This document shows positions 43,159-53,607 of a stretch of 56,838 nucleotides of DNA, one piece after another. Within the stretch, counting starts at the first letter, position 1; each line of letters starts with the position of its first letter. The stretch is from Mastigamoeba balamuthi. Lineage: Eukaryota; Evosea; Mastigamoebida; Mastigamoebidae. The stretch lies in the NCBI GenBank assembly GCA_902651635.1, contig CACRSC010000049.1:190551-247388 (forward strand), written 5' to 3'. The position numbers were made by a program, and so were the translations under genes. A model generated the notes under the pieces. The model did not search any database. It was not told the origin of the DNA and saw only the letters and a list, made by a program, of their open reading frames with translations.

Positions 43159-43698
43159 CGCGAGGGTACAGATGCGGCAAAAATAGAGAATGATCTCTCT
43201 TCAGGACGACCGACTGTGCATTTCTCTTCCTACTCCGGGCTAGTGACCGATTTTCCTCGACAGGGGTCGGCGTCGGTCATCATTCAGGCCTCACCTAAGT
43301 CGCCATGGACCCACGTCGCCTTGCGTAGCTGAGCAGAGTTCACTAGAGCATCCCGTGGACATGGTGCACAACTTTGCCACAGCATTTCCGGTCGAGGACG
43401 CTTTTCCGGTAAAACAGTGTCCTTGTGACATGGGGCTCAAACACGAGCACCCGCAAACGGGCAGGAAAAGGCAACGTCAGCTACGAGTGCAAACGGCCCG
43501 AATGTGATTAAAAAACGAGGATTGGGGTGGCCCGTATGCACAAACCAAACCAAGGGGTGTGGTCACAGTTGTTCTGAAGTAAAGGTAGCCCCTCCGAGCT
43601 GGAGGGAGCGCAAAGCTCAAGGCTCGTCTGTCTGTCTGTCTCTCTCTCCGTCTCCGTCTCCGTCTCTGCTCTCGAATCCGTCCGTCCTGTTCCCTGCC
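43159..43698. other. intergenic, nothing recognisable
   Basis: The 5' flank of the cyclase and 3' flank of the MEMO gene. TTTCCGGTCGAGGACGCTTTTCCGGT (43387-43412) contains a repeated TTCCGGT. A pyrimidine microsatellite of GTCT and CTCCGT units lies at 43628-43670. Confidence 0.5.
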
Positions 43699-45749
43699 TT
43701 ATTGGTTTGCAGCGAGCTGGTGGAAAGTGATGCTCGCGTGGCCCTGGTACGTGCGCGATGGTCCAGCCACCACGTGGTGCGAGACAAGCGAGGCCGAGAG
43801 GCGCCAGCCGGCGGCGACGGCGGTCTGCAGGGCCAGCGTGACGGCGTTGTGTCTGCAGAGCGAGTGCCTCCACGGGTGCTCGGCGATGGCGTCGGCGTCG
43901 CACGTGCAGATCAGGTCGATCAGGCAGCGGTCGAGCTCGGCGACCGTCGCGCGTATCGCCGAGTCGCCCGTGCCGAACCTCGGGTCCACCTTGGTCCACC
44001 CGTACTTCTCCCCCCAGTGCGAGAAGTCGCAGCTCACCACAATCACCGTGTTCCTCGACCTCGCCACCGTCGCCAGCGCTGCCGCGCACTTGCGTGCTGT
44101 GTCTCGGTGAGTGGAGTGGGCCCGCGGGCTGGGCGGCTGGCTCACATTGCTCGAGGGGGCAGTCGCCGACGAGGATGGGGACGATCATGGCGTTGGGGGT
44201 GACGGCCTGCAGGAAGGGCAGCATCATCTCGATGCTGTACTCCTCCTGGTCCTGCTGTGTCGGCGTCACCTCGAACAGGCCGCTGTCCCGCAGCGCGGCG
44301 CTCGCGATGATGTCCACGGCCAGCACGCCCACGGGCGTCTCCAGCGCCCCGAACGACGTCACCGCGCACTGCGGGGGCGCCCCCGTTTGAGAATTCGGGG
44401 GGGGGCACAGTTTGGGTATCGCGAATTCAATCAGAGCGCACGGGCGGCGACGGTCGCCTGTGTGCGGGGCCGATGATGATGATGTTGGCTGTGTTCTTGG
44501 GGATGGCCTTGAGGGCGCCGGCCACGAGCGCGCCGCACGTGTCCATCGGGCCGTGGGGCACCAGCACAACCCTGGCTGGCCGCGGCTGCGGCCCCTGCAG
44601 CAGGCAGTCCCTGATCTGGGAATTCCACAGACGAGGCTCAGGAACAGGGAGGGCGAGGGAAGGAGCACGGGAGAGGGGCAGCAGCAGGGGGGGAAGGGGG
44701 GACCCACGCGCGCACCTGGGTGGAGAGCGTGACTGCGTTTGACGGGTAGCGCTTGCCGGCCCAGAACGCCTGTCTTGACTCGGCCCCCCTCTTCTTCTCC
44801 TCAGCCGCCACCTGTGGGCATCCCGTCACAACAACGGCCCCGCGTCAGCGGTGGGGCGGTGTGGGGATGGGGGAGGGGAGGCGGAGCGGGGGACCTGCTC
44901 GGCGGCGGGGGCTGCGGAGCGCTTGCGCCAGAGCCACGAGGAGGGCGTCCTGTTGAAGGGCGAGGGCGAGACCTGCGGCGTCGCTGGCGGCGAGCACTGG
45001 GGCGCGGGCGGCGCGATGTCGACCGCGCGCGGGTCGCTGGCCTCGCGCTCGCGCTCGCGCTCGCGGGCCGAGCCCACGCGCGGCGACATGGCGCGCACGG
45101 GCACCGCGAACTGCTGCTGCATGGCAAAGGCGGGCGACGGGCTCCGCATGATGGGGCACGAGGCCGCCGGCGCCGGCAGCACCGCGGGCGACGGCACGCG
45201 CGGGACCGACAGCGGGGACAGCGCCAGCACCGAGGCCTGGAAGGGCCCGCCCAGCGGGTACGCCGGCGACGCGTACGCGGGCGACGGCGCGCGCAGCGAC
45301 GACCACGGCGGCGTCGCAGAGGCCGCGGGCGCCGCGATGCTGCGCGGCGTCGTCGTCGTCAGCAGGCCGCCCGGCGACGGGCCCCCGGGCGACGGGATGC
45401 CGGGGAGGCCCGGCGACGGCGTCGTCGGCACCGCCGAGTTGCCGGCGAGCAGCGCCGCGAGGCTCGAGCGCGAGCCCGTCTCGGGCGAGAGCACAAAGGC
45501 GGCAGAGGCGCGGACGACGGGCGGGGGCGAGCGGACGGGCGGGGGCGCGTCGAGCAGGTCGTTGGCGAGCTCGGTGCTCGCGAAGTAGTCGTCCAGAGAG
45601 CCCGGGGGTCCGGCAGACATGGNAAAGGCGGCAGAGGCGCGGACGACGGGCGGGGGCGAGCGGACGGGCGGGGGCGCGTCGAGCAGGTCGTTGGCGAGCT
45701 CGGTGCTCGCGAAGTAGTCGTCCAGAGAGCCCGGGGGTCCGGCAGACAT
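43699..45749 (-). CDS. MEMO1: MEMO-family protein with long Pro/Ser-rich N-terminal region
   Basis: Exons 45749-44895, 44811-44716, 44615-44442, 44368-44146 and 44096-43699. About 240 N-terminal residues (after removing the assembly duplication) are Pro/Ser/Ala-rich and disordered, with SPGLPGIPSPGGPSPGG and RSPSPAFAM-like repeats. The C-terminal 295 residues are a MEMO domain: SRQAFWAGKRYP, VVLVPHGPMDTCG, IIIIGPAHRRPSPP, QDQEEYSIEMMLPFLQAV, VSCDFSHWGEKYGW and SLCRHNAV. The two His and the Cys matching the metal site of human MEMO1 (PHxG, GPxH, CxRH) are kept. MEMO proteins bind copper and act in redox and motility signalling. Exon 1 joins the domain in frame through QVAAEEKKR, so the extension is part of the same gene. 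About 538 residues once the repeat is collapsed. Confidence 0.8.
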
Positions 45750-45751
45750 GG
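45495..45751. repeat. probable assembly duplication around a single N (45623)
   Basis: Bases 45495-45622 are repeated, identically as far as I can see, at 45624-45751 after one N. The unit covers the first 42 codons of the MEMO gene and its ATG. As in 7962-8515 it looks like overlapping contig ends joined without merging. In the sequence as given it would add 43 residues, one of them undefined. Confidence 0.85.
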
Positions 45752-45962
45752 CGGCTGGGCGGCTGACGGCTGGCGGGTGGGGTTGCAGGGGTTTGGGGGG
45801 TGGCTGGGGGTGCGGTCGACCGAACACAGCACAACACAGAGGGCAGTGTGAGGTGCGGGTGGGACGTGGGTAATAGAAGCCTGGTGCACAAAATGCACCT
45901 TCTCTCCACGTTATTGGCGTCTCTCGCGGCCGGAACGTGTTTTCCGAGGGTTTTCCGGGAAT

Positions 45963-45967
45963 AAAAA
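45963..45967 (-). terminator. RNA polymerase III terminator of tRNA-Gln
   Basis: Five T on the minus strand, nine bases after the tRNA 3' end. Confidence 0.65.
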
Positions 45968-45975
45968 CGAGGTTT

Positions 45976-46047
45976 TGGTCCCGCTCAGATTCGAACTGAG
46001 ATCAAGAGATCCAGAGTCTCCTATACTAACCCTTATACTACGGAACC
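45976..46047 (-). tRNA. tRNA-Gln (CTG)
   Basis: Read on the minus strand: acceptor GGTTCCG pairs with CGGGACC (one wobble), discriminator A. The anticodon arm is GGAGA-CTCTGGA-TCTCT with anticodon CTG at 46014-46012. The T arm is CTCAG-TTCGAAT-CTGAG. It decodes CAG. There is no intron and CCA is not encoded. Confidence 0.9.
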
Positions 46048-46215
46048 TTCTCGAAAGTCACGTGGATGGGCCTCGACAAGCCTTGCAGCGGAGAGCACGA
46101 ATCACGCCAGCCCAGCTCGGCGTCGACCCCAGTGATCAGAACGCGACGCGAAGAGAAAAGAGAACAATACGAGCGAAACCGGCATCTTTTCCCTTGACAT
46201 ACAGAATACCGCGCC

Positions 46216-46275
46216 AGAGATATCTTCTTCGTATCTCCCACGCCACAATATATCTGCCGTTGATATTTCTTCAAC
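46216..46275 (+). promoter_or_regulatory. AGATATCT / GATATTT cluster before the START gene
   Basis: The palindrome AGATATCT (46218-46225), CGTATCTCC, AATATATCT and TGATATTTC lie within 60 bases, about 65 bases before the ATG. The cluster is similar to the one before ALG10. Confidence 0.4.
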
Positions 46276-46335
46276 CGTCGGGCCTTGAGGAAAACAAAAC
46301 TTCGGTTGCGGTTTCAAATACAGGTATCCCGAAAC

Positions 46336-47461
46336 ATGTCCGAGGTCCCCGTGCTCTCCCTCGACCAGGCCCGCTCGACCCTCGCCTCGGTCCTCGCCGA
46401 ACCCGCCGGCGGTCCGTGGGAACCGCTGCCTGCGCAGTACGAGAACGTCGTCTCTTGCGAGTCCAAGGTCTTCGCGAGGGCCCCCGACGACACAGAGGTC
46501 TTCGTGACGCGGGCGACCAGCTCGGACATACCGCTCGCGCCGTCCAAGATCGCGGACACGTTCTGGTCGCTCGAGGCCAAGTGGAACTCGAGCTCCGTCG
46601 CCCACGTGCAGATTCTCTCGGATTCTCCTCAGATTCAGCTGGTGAGATTTACTAGCCTGGATACAAATCAAGGTTCCCGTTCCTCTTACCATCGCATTCC
46701 CTCCACAGGTCTACCAGCAGCACAAGACGCTCTCGGCCGCCTGCCCTCGCCGTGACCTCGTCCTCGGCCGCAGCCGCACCGAGGAGGCCGGCACCATCCG
46801 CATCGTGGCCTGCACGGGGGCCGCTGTGGGCAAAACCGACGCCAAGTACCAGACGGCCGAGAAGGGCTTCTGCCGGGCCCAGGTCCCCTTCCTCGGCCTC
46901 GTCGTCGAGCCCCTGGACGGGGGCAGCAGGTGCCGTGCGCGGCTGGTCTCGTGCTTCGACTTTGGCGGCTGGATACACGTCAAGTTCGTCGATGCTGAGA
47001 AGCTGCGTGTCGCCCAGCGGCTCTCGCGCGTCATCGGCCTCTCGCTCGAGGCCGCGGGCATCAAGTCCGAGCACCGTGCGGGCCCCACGCCCGTGCCCGT
47101 CTCGGCAGGCCTGCCCAAGAGGGCCCCCGGGAGCTCGTACGCGGACTACCTCGCATCTTTCAAGGGCGGGGCCTCGGAGGACGGCAAGGAGCCCGAGCTG
47201 TCGTCCTACGGCATCCCGCCAGACGCCGCTGGCCGCGCCGCGCAGGCGGATGCGATGGCAGCCGCGCCCGCTGCCCCTGCTGGTGGCGCTGATGCTGCTG
47301 CTGTGGGGACCAGGATGGTGTGCTCGGCCTGCAAGGTGGCTGGAGAAGGCAGGTTCTGCTCGCTCTGCGGGGCAAAGCTCGACCCGGCGTGCGGGTCGTG
47401 CCTGACTCCGGTGCCTCCTGGCGGTCGCTTCTGTATGACATGTGGCTCGAAGCTGCTGTGA
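46336..47461 (+). CDS. START-domain protein with C-terminal double zinc ribbon
   Basis: Exons 46336-46641 and 46709-47461 (67-nt intron) give 352 residues. Residues about 20-235 follow the START lipid-binding pattern: VFVTRATSSDIPLAPSKIAD, FWSLEAKWNSSSVAHVQIL, the RRDLVLGRSRTEEAGTIRIV strand pair and RARLVSCFDFGGWIHVKFVD, then a long C-terminal helix (QRLSRVIGLSLEAAG). START domains bind sterols or other lipids. A linker of about 70 residues rich in Ala/Gly follows, then four CxxC pairs in the last 45 residues (CSACKVAGEGRFCSLCG and CGSCLTPVPPGGRFCMTCG), a double zinc ribbon. There is no signal peptide or membrane span. The combination is unusual; a lipid-dependent adaptor is a guess. Confidence 0.8.
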
Positions 47462-47519
47462 GAGCAGCATGGGTCATCCATCTCGTGGCAAGGCACGGCA
47501 AACAGTCACAGTAAAAGAG

Positions 47520-49400
47520 AATCACAAAATGTTGAGTGGTTTAGGAAGATATCCTTATGGTCTTGTGCAACCCCATTATTTCACAGGCTTTTGGATCCTG
47601 AGACTTGATGTGGGTTGTGTAAGAAGATGTTCACAGACCACTGTATTGCATGTAAAGCAATAACCCATATGAAATTGGAAAAACCACTATTAAAAGAGCC
47701 CTTAAACACCATCATACCCCCAATGTTGATCACAATCACATGATAATCAGTATGTTCAACAGATACAAAGACAAAGTGGTGAACCAAAAACAGAATGCAG
47801 TTCTGAAACCCGTCTCGTTTCACGAGATGGATTTCCTGGGACCTTGAAATTGACAAATTGACAATCAGGGGGAAACACTATCACATTCCACACCTTGACC
47901 AAAACGAAAATTATGACCACAAAATCCAGATTCCTGTAAAGTAACTTCATATCGTTGTATCCGAAGTAGAGATAAATCCAATTCCTAAGTTTCGTTTCAT
48001 TCGGACAAGAACATTTTCACAGGAGCAGAGTGTTATACTTATAATGCCAATATATGTGCTAGTAGTGATCAAAGTTCTAATTTAGCATAAGAGAATCAAA
48101 AAATGAAGCTGTATGTTGCTGGCCAGTGAAAGTAGTCATTTCAAAATCAATCCCGAATTGTTGTTCGATGCTCATCATTATCACTTTCAGGAATTTGTCG
48201 ATTGTTTTCGAAATCAATTGATTGTTCATATGCAAAATGCATATATAGTCAGGAAGTAGAAAATCGAAATAGATTTTGTTCTTCCAATTACTACCAGTAA
48301 GAAATAAGCCCCTTTCGGGCCAGTGGAAAGGAAATCTGATATGAAACTACTGATCAATTAATTAGATCAATTAGAAAGAATTGCTCTGTATGTAGAGTAA
48401 CAGTAAATGGCTTTGTAGTTTGGTTTGTTAGAATGAATGACTTCCTGAGAACAAATAATGAGTCTGCATATCTTCTTACTGCATCCTTGAAAGAGATCCT
48501 GACATGTCTCAGCTTCGTGATGTATTAGTCGCAGATAGAGTTCTTCTTTTGCTTTGATATTCTTCACATAAGTGTTTGTAGTCATGCAGCAATTACCTGA
48601 CTGAAGTTCATTTACTCTGCAGTTAGTCTAGCAGGATTTTCAGATTGCCCATGCTTTACCTTTGCAGGTACAGCAGCTGATTCTGAAGATGCCTGCCTAG
48701 GAACTTCTGGTTGTTCCCTATGAACCAGAGAATGTAGTTTCTGTGCCTTTTCGCACAAACACACTGACTCCACTAATAAATCATAAGAAGAACTGACTTG
48801 AAGAGTTCAGAAGTAATAGCCCATTCGATGAAGAAATCATTCTTTGCTCTTCTTTGACAGAAAGGCCAGAACAATGGCCAGATTCATAGTTGACAGGTTA
48901 TGAAACATCTAATAACCAGACCAGGCAACGAGAATAACTGGAGGATTAACCATATAACAGGCAGCTCCAAAAGGAAGCAAGCTCATACTGAAGTAGTATA
49001 CATGCTGCTGCATCAGCCTCACGTTGCTTATTGATGCGCCATTGATGTGCACAGCAGCATCAGAGGTGATTGCTGCCATCTCACATACTACACTCATTTG
49101 CATTTTAAAAAACCCCCGTGATTCGATCAGATCTGCGTTTTAGCAGAAGAGTACCCCAAATCCCTGATCCTTCTGTGTCACCTGCTTAAGTTGTGTTCCC
49201 TTCAATATATCCTCTTCAAATCGCCATCGAGGGCTTTCCCCAAGGGTCCCTTCTACAATATATCACCAATGAAACTCACTCGACCTCTTCCAGGAATTTT
49301 TTCAATGATCACTTATTCCATTTCATGTGTTTTTCCCCCACTGACAAAATGCAAAATTCGTGCAAATTTGTTGACATCTTTAGTTGTCGGAATCAGCTGC
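47520..49400. other. AT-rich island without recognisable gene
   Basis: The sequence changes abruptly to AT-rich: the 60 bases at 48241 contain 17 G+C, against 46 of 60 at 7441. Four minus-strand frames of 64-91 codons (47856-47581, 47950-47756, 48585-48367, 49103-48909) show no family resemblance or splice signals. No terminal inverted repeats, polyA tail or transposase motif was found by eye. It may be a remnant of inserted DNA, a spacer or foreign sequence. The downstream protease 3' exon is also less GC-rich than other genes. Confidence 0.6.
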
Positions 49401-49423
49401 AGTGGAGTGAATCATATGTGCTC

Positions 49424-52413
49424 TTACCTCTGGAATTCCAGAATCCCAAGCAGGGCAATCACACAGAGAAGCGCCAGTCCCCTTGATGCACTAGAGCCAG
49501 CACTCTGTACCATCGGAATATGTAACACACCACTGCTGTTGGTCAGCATTTGCCTCATCTCATATACCACATAGTCGTCCTTCGTCGCTGTAATGTTGTA
49601 CTCAACGTCCTGCTCCAAATCGAATTTGGCGCACCCAGTGCTGTTGGTCTGCGCCTCGACGCTTCCGTAGATGGTATCAGAGACAACCACGCGTACACCC
49701 TCAAGGTCGAAACAAATCTGTAGTGCTGCTCCAGCATTTTTCACGGCCAGTGATGCAGCGTTGCTCATGGGCCCCCTCCTGCCATGCTGTGACACATAAA
49801 CAAAGAACATGCCACGCTGCAGTCCTCCAGCCTGGGCCCGTAAGATTTCTGACCCGTAGTGCACGTCCATGCGTGAGCAGATCTCCTTAGCCTCGAAGGG
49901 ATTGGTATTCTCCTCGTTGCATACGAAGGCGTTAACGCACGGCTGTGTAGTGCCGGAATCGAAGTCGATATCGCAATATAGGCTAAATGCCTCTTTCAGA
50001 ATGTTCTGGGCATGGATTTCGACACCGACCGAAGGTACGAACACTGCCTTAACAATCACAGGAGCTGGGACCCAGTACACAGAATATTCACTTGTGGCAG
50101 ACCTTGTGAACCTGAGCCTGAGAGCGTCTTGTTTGTGCTCCGAGGCCGGAACTGGACACTGCACACGGTACTCCCACACGGGGCTGCTCGAGTTGGCGTT
50201 GTGGTCCCGGTGGAACACTATCGCATCGGACATCGACATCTCACACCTGCCTCTCCACCCACTCGACATCTCCATGGACGCACCGTCAGTGAACCTTCCG
50301 GCCACAAACACAGTGATTGACGAGTTGACCGATCCGGCAAGGAATACCCGAGGATAGAAGGTGAACGGTTGTTGGACAAACGATGGATCAAATGATAAGC
50401 ATGACGCAGGACCCTCCACCTTGTCTAACTCTGTTGCAAAGATGGCTGCATCCAATGACATGCACGCCAATGTGTCGACATAGACGCCGACGTCCTTGAA
50501 ATGGGAGCAGGACGTCCTGAGATACGATGAAAACCTGTATACTCTTTAGGATGGTTGAACCGGACATGTAGGAGTGGCGCACTGAGAGAAGGTGGTCATT
50601 GGGGTCGACAGCAGCTTCGCCCTGGTGAAGAGCATCAGAGCGGGATACAACCCAATGCCTCTGACGCCGTGATAGACGGAGCCGTCCACAAGCATCGAGT
50701 AGGTGCGGGATGGAATCGCACAGTCTGCCCATTTGCGTTAGAGACGGAAATGGCGTGTAGGAACGGAACTGTAATGAACACCACCGTCGCCCCATCCCCA
50801 GCAGAACATTTTGGACGTGCGGTTTGGGTACAGAGAGCCTGGAGATATCTCACGGCAGTTTGGCCTCCAGAGGTCCTGAATGCCCCTATTGTTGCCGCCA
50901 AATCTGATACAGTAATAGGTATCGCCACAGTCCCACGCAGTCACCCAGCGATGCGAATATTCTGGTGCAAGTGGTCAGGAATTCAATACGATGGCAGGTA
51001 ATCCGCACGGTTGTCTGTACAAGTGTCCTCCTTGCGCAGTTCGTGATGATTTACTAGAATGTCAATCGAAGTTGAGAAGATGTCACTCCATGACTCGCTG
51101 AGGGCACCACTCTGGCCCTCATACCACAGCCTGCACGCCGGGAAATGAGTCACACATTTCTCTGTAGATCTCAGCACACCTGCCTAAGGAGGAGGCGATG
51201 CCGTGGCCGTACTCATGCCATACGATGGTGGGCGTCACCACCTCACGGCCAAGTACAATGGTACCCATGCCATTAATTTCCATCCAATGGGCACTGTGTC
51301 CTTCGTCTATCATCGCCATCACCTGGCTCCCTCTGTTGTCGTAGCCGTCCCTCCCACTGATGTCCCTCCACAGACTCTCCCTACGGTCCCAGAGTCAGGT
51401 GAGCCCCTCCCCCGCGCTGATATCTCGTACGCAGTTGCTATTGCCTCGACGATGGTCTTGACAGCGGTGTCGTTGGGGAGCGGCTCCCCGCTCTTCCAAA
51501 GGACGGCGTGGGTTCCGTCGTCGCTGACGTTGGCGACGAGTGACGACTTGCGGGAGTTGAGGGCCAGGACTCTGGCTGACTGCGTGCTGACGTAGACGTC
51601 GGCTGTGCCGCACAGCACCTCCCATGCTGGCAGGTTCGGCCCGGGCTCGCCTCTGGTCATTCCAGGCCTCAGCACCACCCTCCTCGCCTGCCCGCACTTG
51701 GCCTGACCGTCCCTGGCCTCAGCCTCGCGCTGCGCCACCCGCACCGCCTCGTCCTCCGACACGACGGCGCGGCCTCTCAGGTGCGTCCGCTTGTACGCGT
51801 CGGGCACCGTCGTCCCCGTCACTGTCACCACCTCCCCCTCGGCGTTCCACACAGCCTGTGTGGTGCAGTGGCAGTTGGAAAAAAGTCAGTCAACAAAAAG
51901 AAACTCGAACGAGAGGACTTTTTCTCAGGTTAATCAACGTTTGTCTGTGTGCCCAGAATTTGAGGCCGCTCTGGGGTGAGGGCGTGCCTTGAGGAGGGCG
52001 CCGACGATGGGGATGCCGTCGATGGTCTGCTGATGGGTGGTGATGGTCCAGCCCGCGATGTGTGGATCCTTCATTGTCTCCACCAGTTGCATCTCCACGT
52101 CCTTCCCGAACTCGGGCGTCGCGTCGACCAGCGCCTGCAGCGTCCGCTCTGCAACCACAGCACGTGTCGCACCGCCTTGAAGGTGCAAGGAGAAGACCCA
52201 AGGGGATGTAGCAATATGAGAACAGCGGGGTTGTACACGAGCGAGAAAAGTGGAGTACGTACGGCGAAGGGATGAAGGAAGGGCGAAGGGAGGGGTGGGG
52301 GTCATTGTGCAGGGAGAGCCCGTTGCGGTGCTAATACACCCGAACTGCTGGACAGAGGCCACAGCAGCACAGAAGAGCGCAGCGACGACAGCGAGTTTCG
52401 TCGGTAACGACAT
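49424..52413 (-). CDS. thermolysin-like (M4) metalloprotease with FTP propeptide and GPI-type C-terminus
   Basis: Exons 52413-51988, 51855-51431, 51374-51180, 51130-51009, 50961-50770, 50724-50583, 50534-49424; 870 residues. Order: signal peptide (LAVVAALFCAAVASV), an FTP propeptide domain (THQQTIDGIPIVGALLK, AVWNAEGEVVTVTG), then the M4 catalytic domain. Zinc ligands are in WHEYGHGIAS (about 337 and 341) and the Glu of SGALSESWSDIF; the acid histidine is in GDGGVHYNCAIPSRTYSMLV. GIQDLWRPNC and VRGIGLYPALMLFTRAK are further M4 landmarks. The last 350 residues are beta-rich with NxS/T sites and end in a hydrophobic tail after SAGSSASRG, as in GPI-anchored proteins. Intron 51987-51856 starts GCACGC. 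The sequence 52262-52176 may be a further 87-nt intron (donor GTACGT), which would shorten the protein by 29 residues. Confidence 0.85.
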
Positions 52414-52803
52414 CGTGAAGCTGTGTGTGTTGAGAACACGCTGAGAAAGGTACTACTGACCGGATATGCCGAAACTCAGGCGGTCACGTAGTAGCATACC
52501 GATACTTCTCCGAAGCAGATTTGTGTCGTCCGGATATCATTACTGGATGCCGTTGGGCGATTGATTTACCTCGATCATCCTCGGCATCGAGTGCAAGGAA
52601 TTCTCCCAAATCTGTCTGTCGCAGGGGTCTACGTTTCAGTCCTTCGAAAGCCTTCATGCTGGTGATGGTGAAGGTTGAGGATATCAAGCGAAAGCTCAGT
52701 GGAAGGAAGAACCTTCATGAGACCCAGATGAGCTCTTGTCACTAACTCTTCTCGTTTAAGTCATGTACCATCTCTCCACTTGTCATGGTTTTCCTGATCG
52801 GTG
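52414..52803. other. intergenic, nothing recognisable
   Basis: The 5' flank of the M4 protease gene. A minus-strand frame of about 55 codons at 52650-52484 has no relatives that I recognise. Confidence 0.45.
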
Positions 52804-53434
52804 CTCGGCCGTACCCTCTTCAGGGGCAACTCCCCGCTCATCCTCGTCCCTGTTGCCCGTTCAGTTGTCGACCTTGTCACTATGTCGCCAGCACAGCCAT
52901 CACCGCTGCCCTCCGACTCGGGATACTGAACGAGGCCGATATCGGCAATGGCTACGCCAGCGACACAGTGGAGGGCAATGACACAGCCAACAACTGAAGG
53001 GGCGAAGGGACGAGGATGTGAGAGGAGCGACCCCTGAAGAGGGCGCGGCTGATCAACGAACAGGAGAAGCAGGGTTCCGAACAGCCCAGCGGCCTGTCCT
53101 GGCATCTGTTTCGAGCTCTTGGCATCACACGGCGAGCGGGCGCGGCAGGCCTTGTTATCGACATCAACTTCTGGCAGATGAGTACTTCGTCCACCGCTGG
53201 GCATGAGGGGGTGGCGATAGAGTCCACAGATTCAGCCCAAACACAGACAAGCTCATCGGCAATCTCTGCGATCACTTCTTGGAGCTGAGCAAGCCCTGCC
53301 ATGGGCTTCACCCCTACGGCATCCCCAGATACTACCACATCGTGGCCATGCGTCCTCTGGAGCAGGCGGGTGCAGTGGACAGCACTCTGGCAGCACAGAC
53401 CCCGCCTGCCGCTTCCTCGACCAGCCAGCACTGA
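52804..53434 (+). pseudogene. decayed gene pieces, one with a RasGAP-like motif
   Basis: Three plus-strand stretches look protein-like but lie in different frames with no convincing splice sites between them. 52804-52929 reads LGRTLFRGNSPLILVPVARS; TLFRGNS is a signature of Ras GTPase-activating domains. 53034-53172 reads INEQEKQGSEQPSG then AGLVIDINFWQ. 53228-53434 reads DKLIGNLCDHFLELSKP and IPRYYHIVAMRPLEQ before a stop. No start codon was found. A broken RasGAP-related gene is possible; an unrecognised spliced gene is the alternative. Confidence 0.35.
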
Positions 53435-53438
53435 TGAG

Positions 53439-53607
53439 CATTGCCTGTAGGCCACGAAGCGTTGCTAGAGTCGTGTGTTCCGAGTCGGGGCCAGAAAGCA
53501 TGTCGCAATGCTGGCTCACAGTTCATTGCCTGTAGGTCACGAAGCGTTGCTGCGTCGTGTGCTCCGAGTCGGGGCCAGATAGCATGTCGCAATGCTGGCT
53601 CACAGTT
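53439..53607. repeat. two tandem copies of an 85-base unit
   Basis: 53439-53523 and 53524-53607 both start CATTGCCTGTAGG and end GGCTCACAGTT, with few differences (GCTAGAG versus GCTGCG, GTGTTCC versus GTGCTCC, AGAAAGC versus AGATAGC). Only two copies; no coding role is evident. Confidence 0.85.

Noticed and set aside
47581-49103. Small minus-strand frames in the AT-rich island as genes
   Set aside because: Lengths of 64-91 codons are near what chance allows over 2 kb, with no motifs, homologues or splice signals that I could recognise.
50535-50582. In-frame stop at 50529-50560 as evidence that the M4 protease is a pseudogene
   Set aside because: A 48-nt GT-AG intron (donor GTGCGC) removes it and restores the M4 pattern FSQFSSYLRTSC, and the other introns equally give conserved joins.
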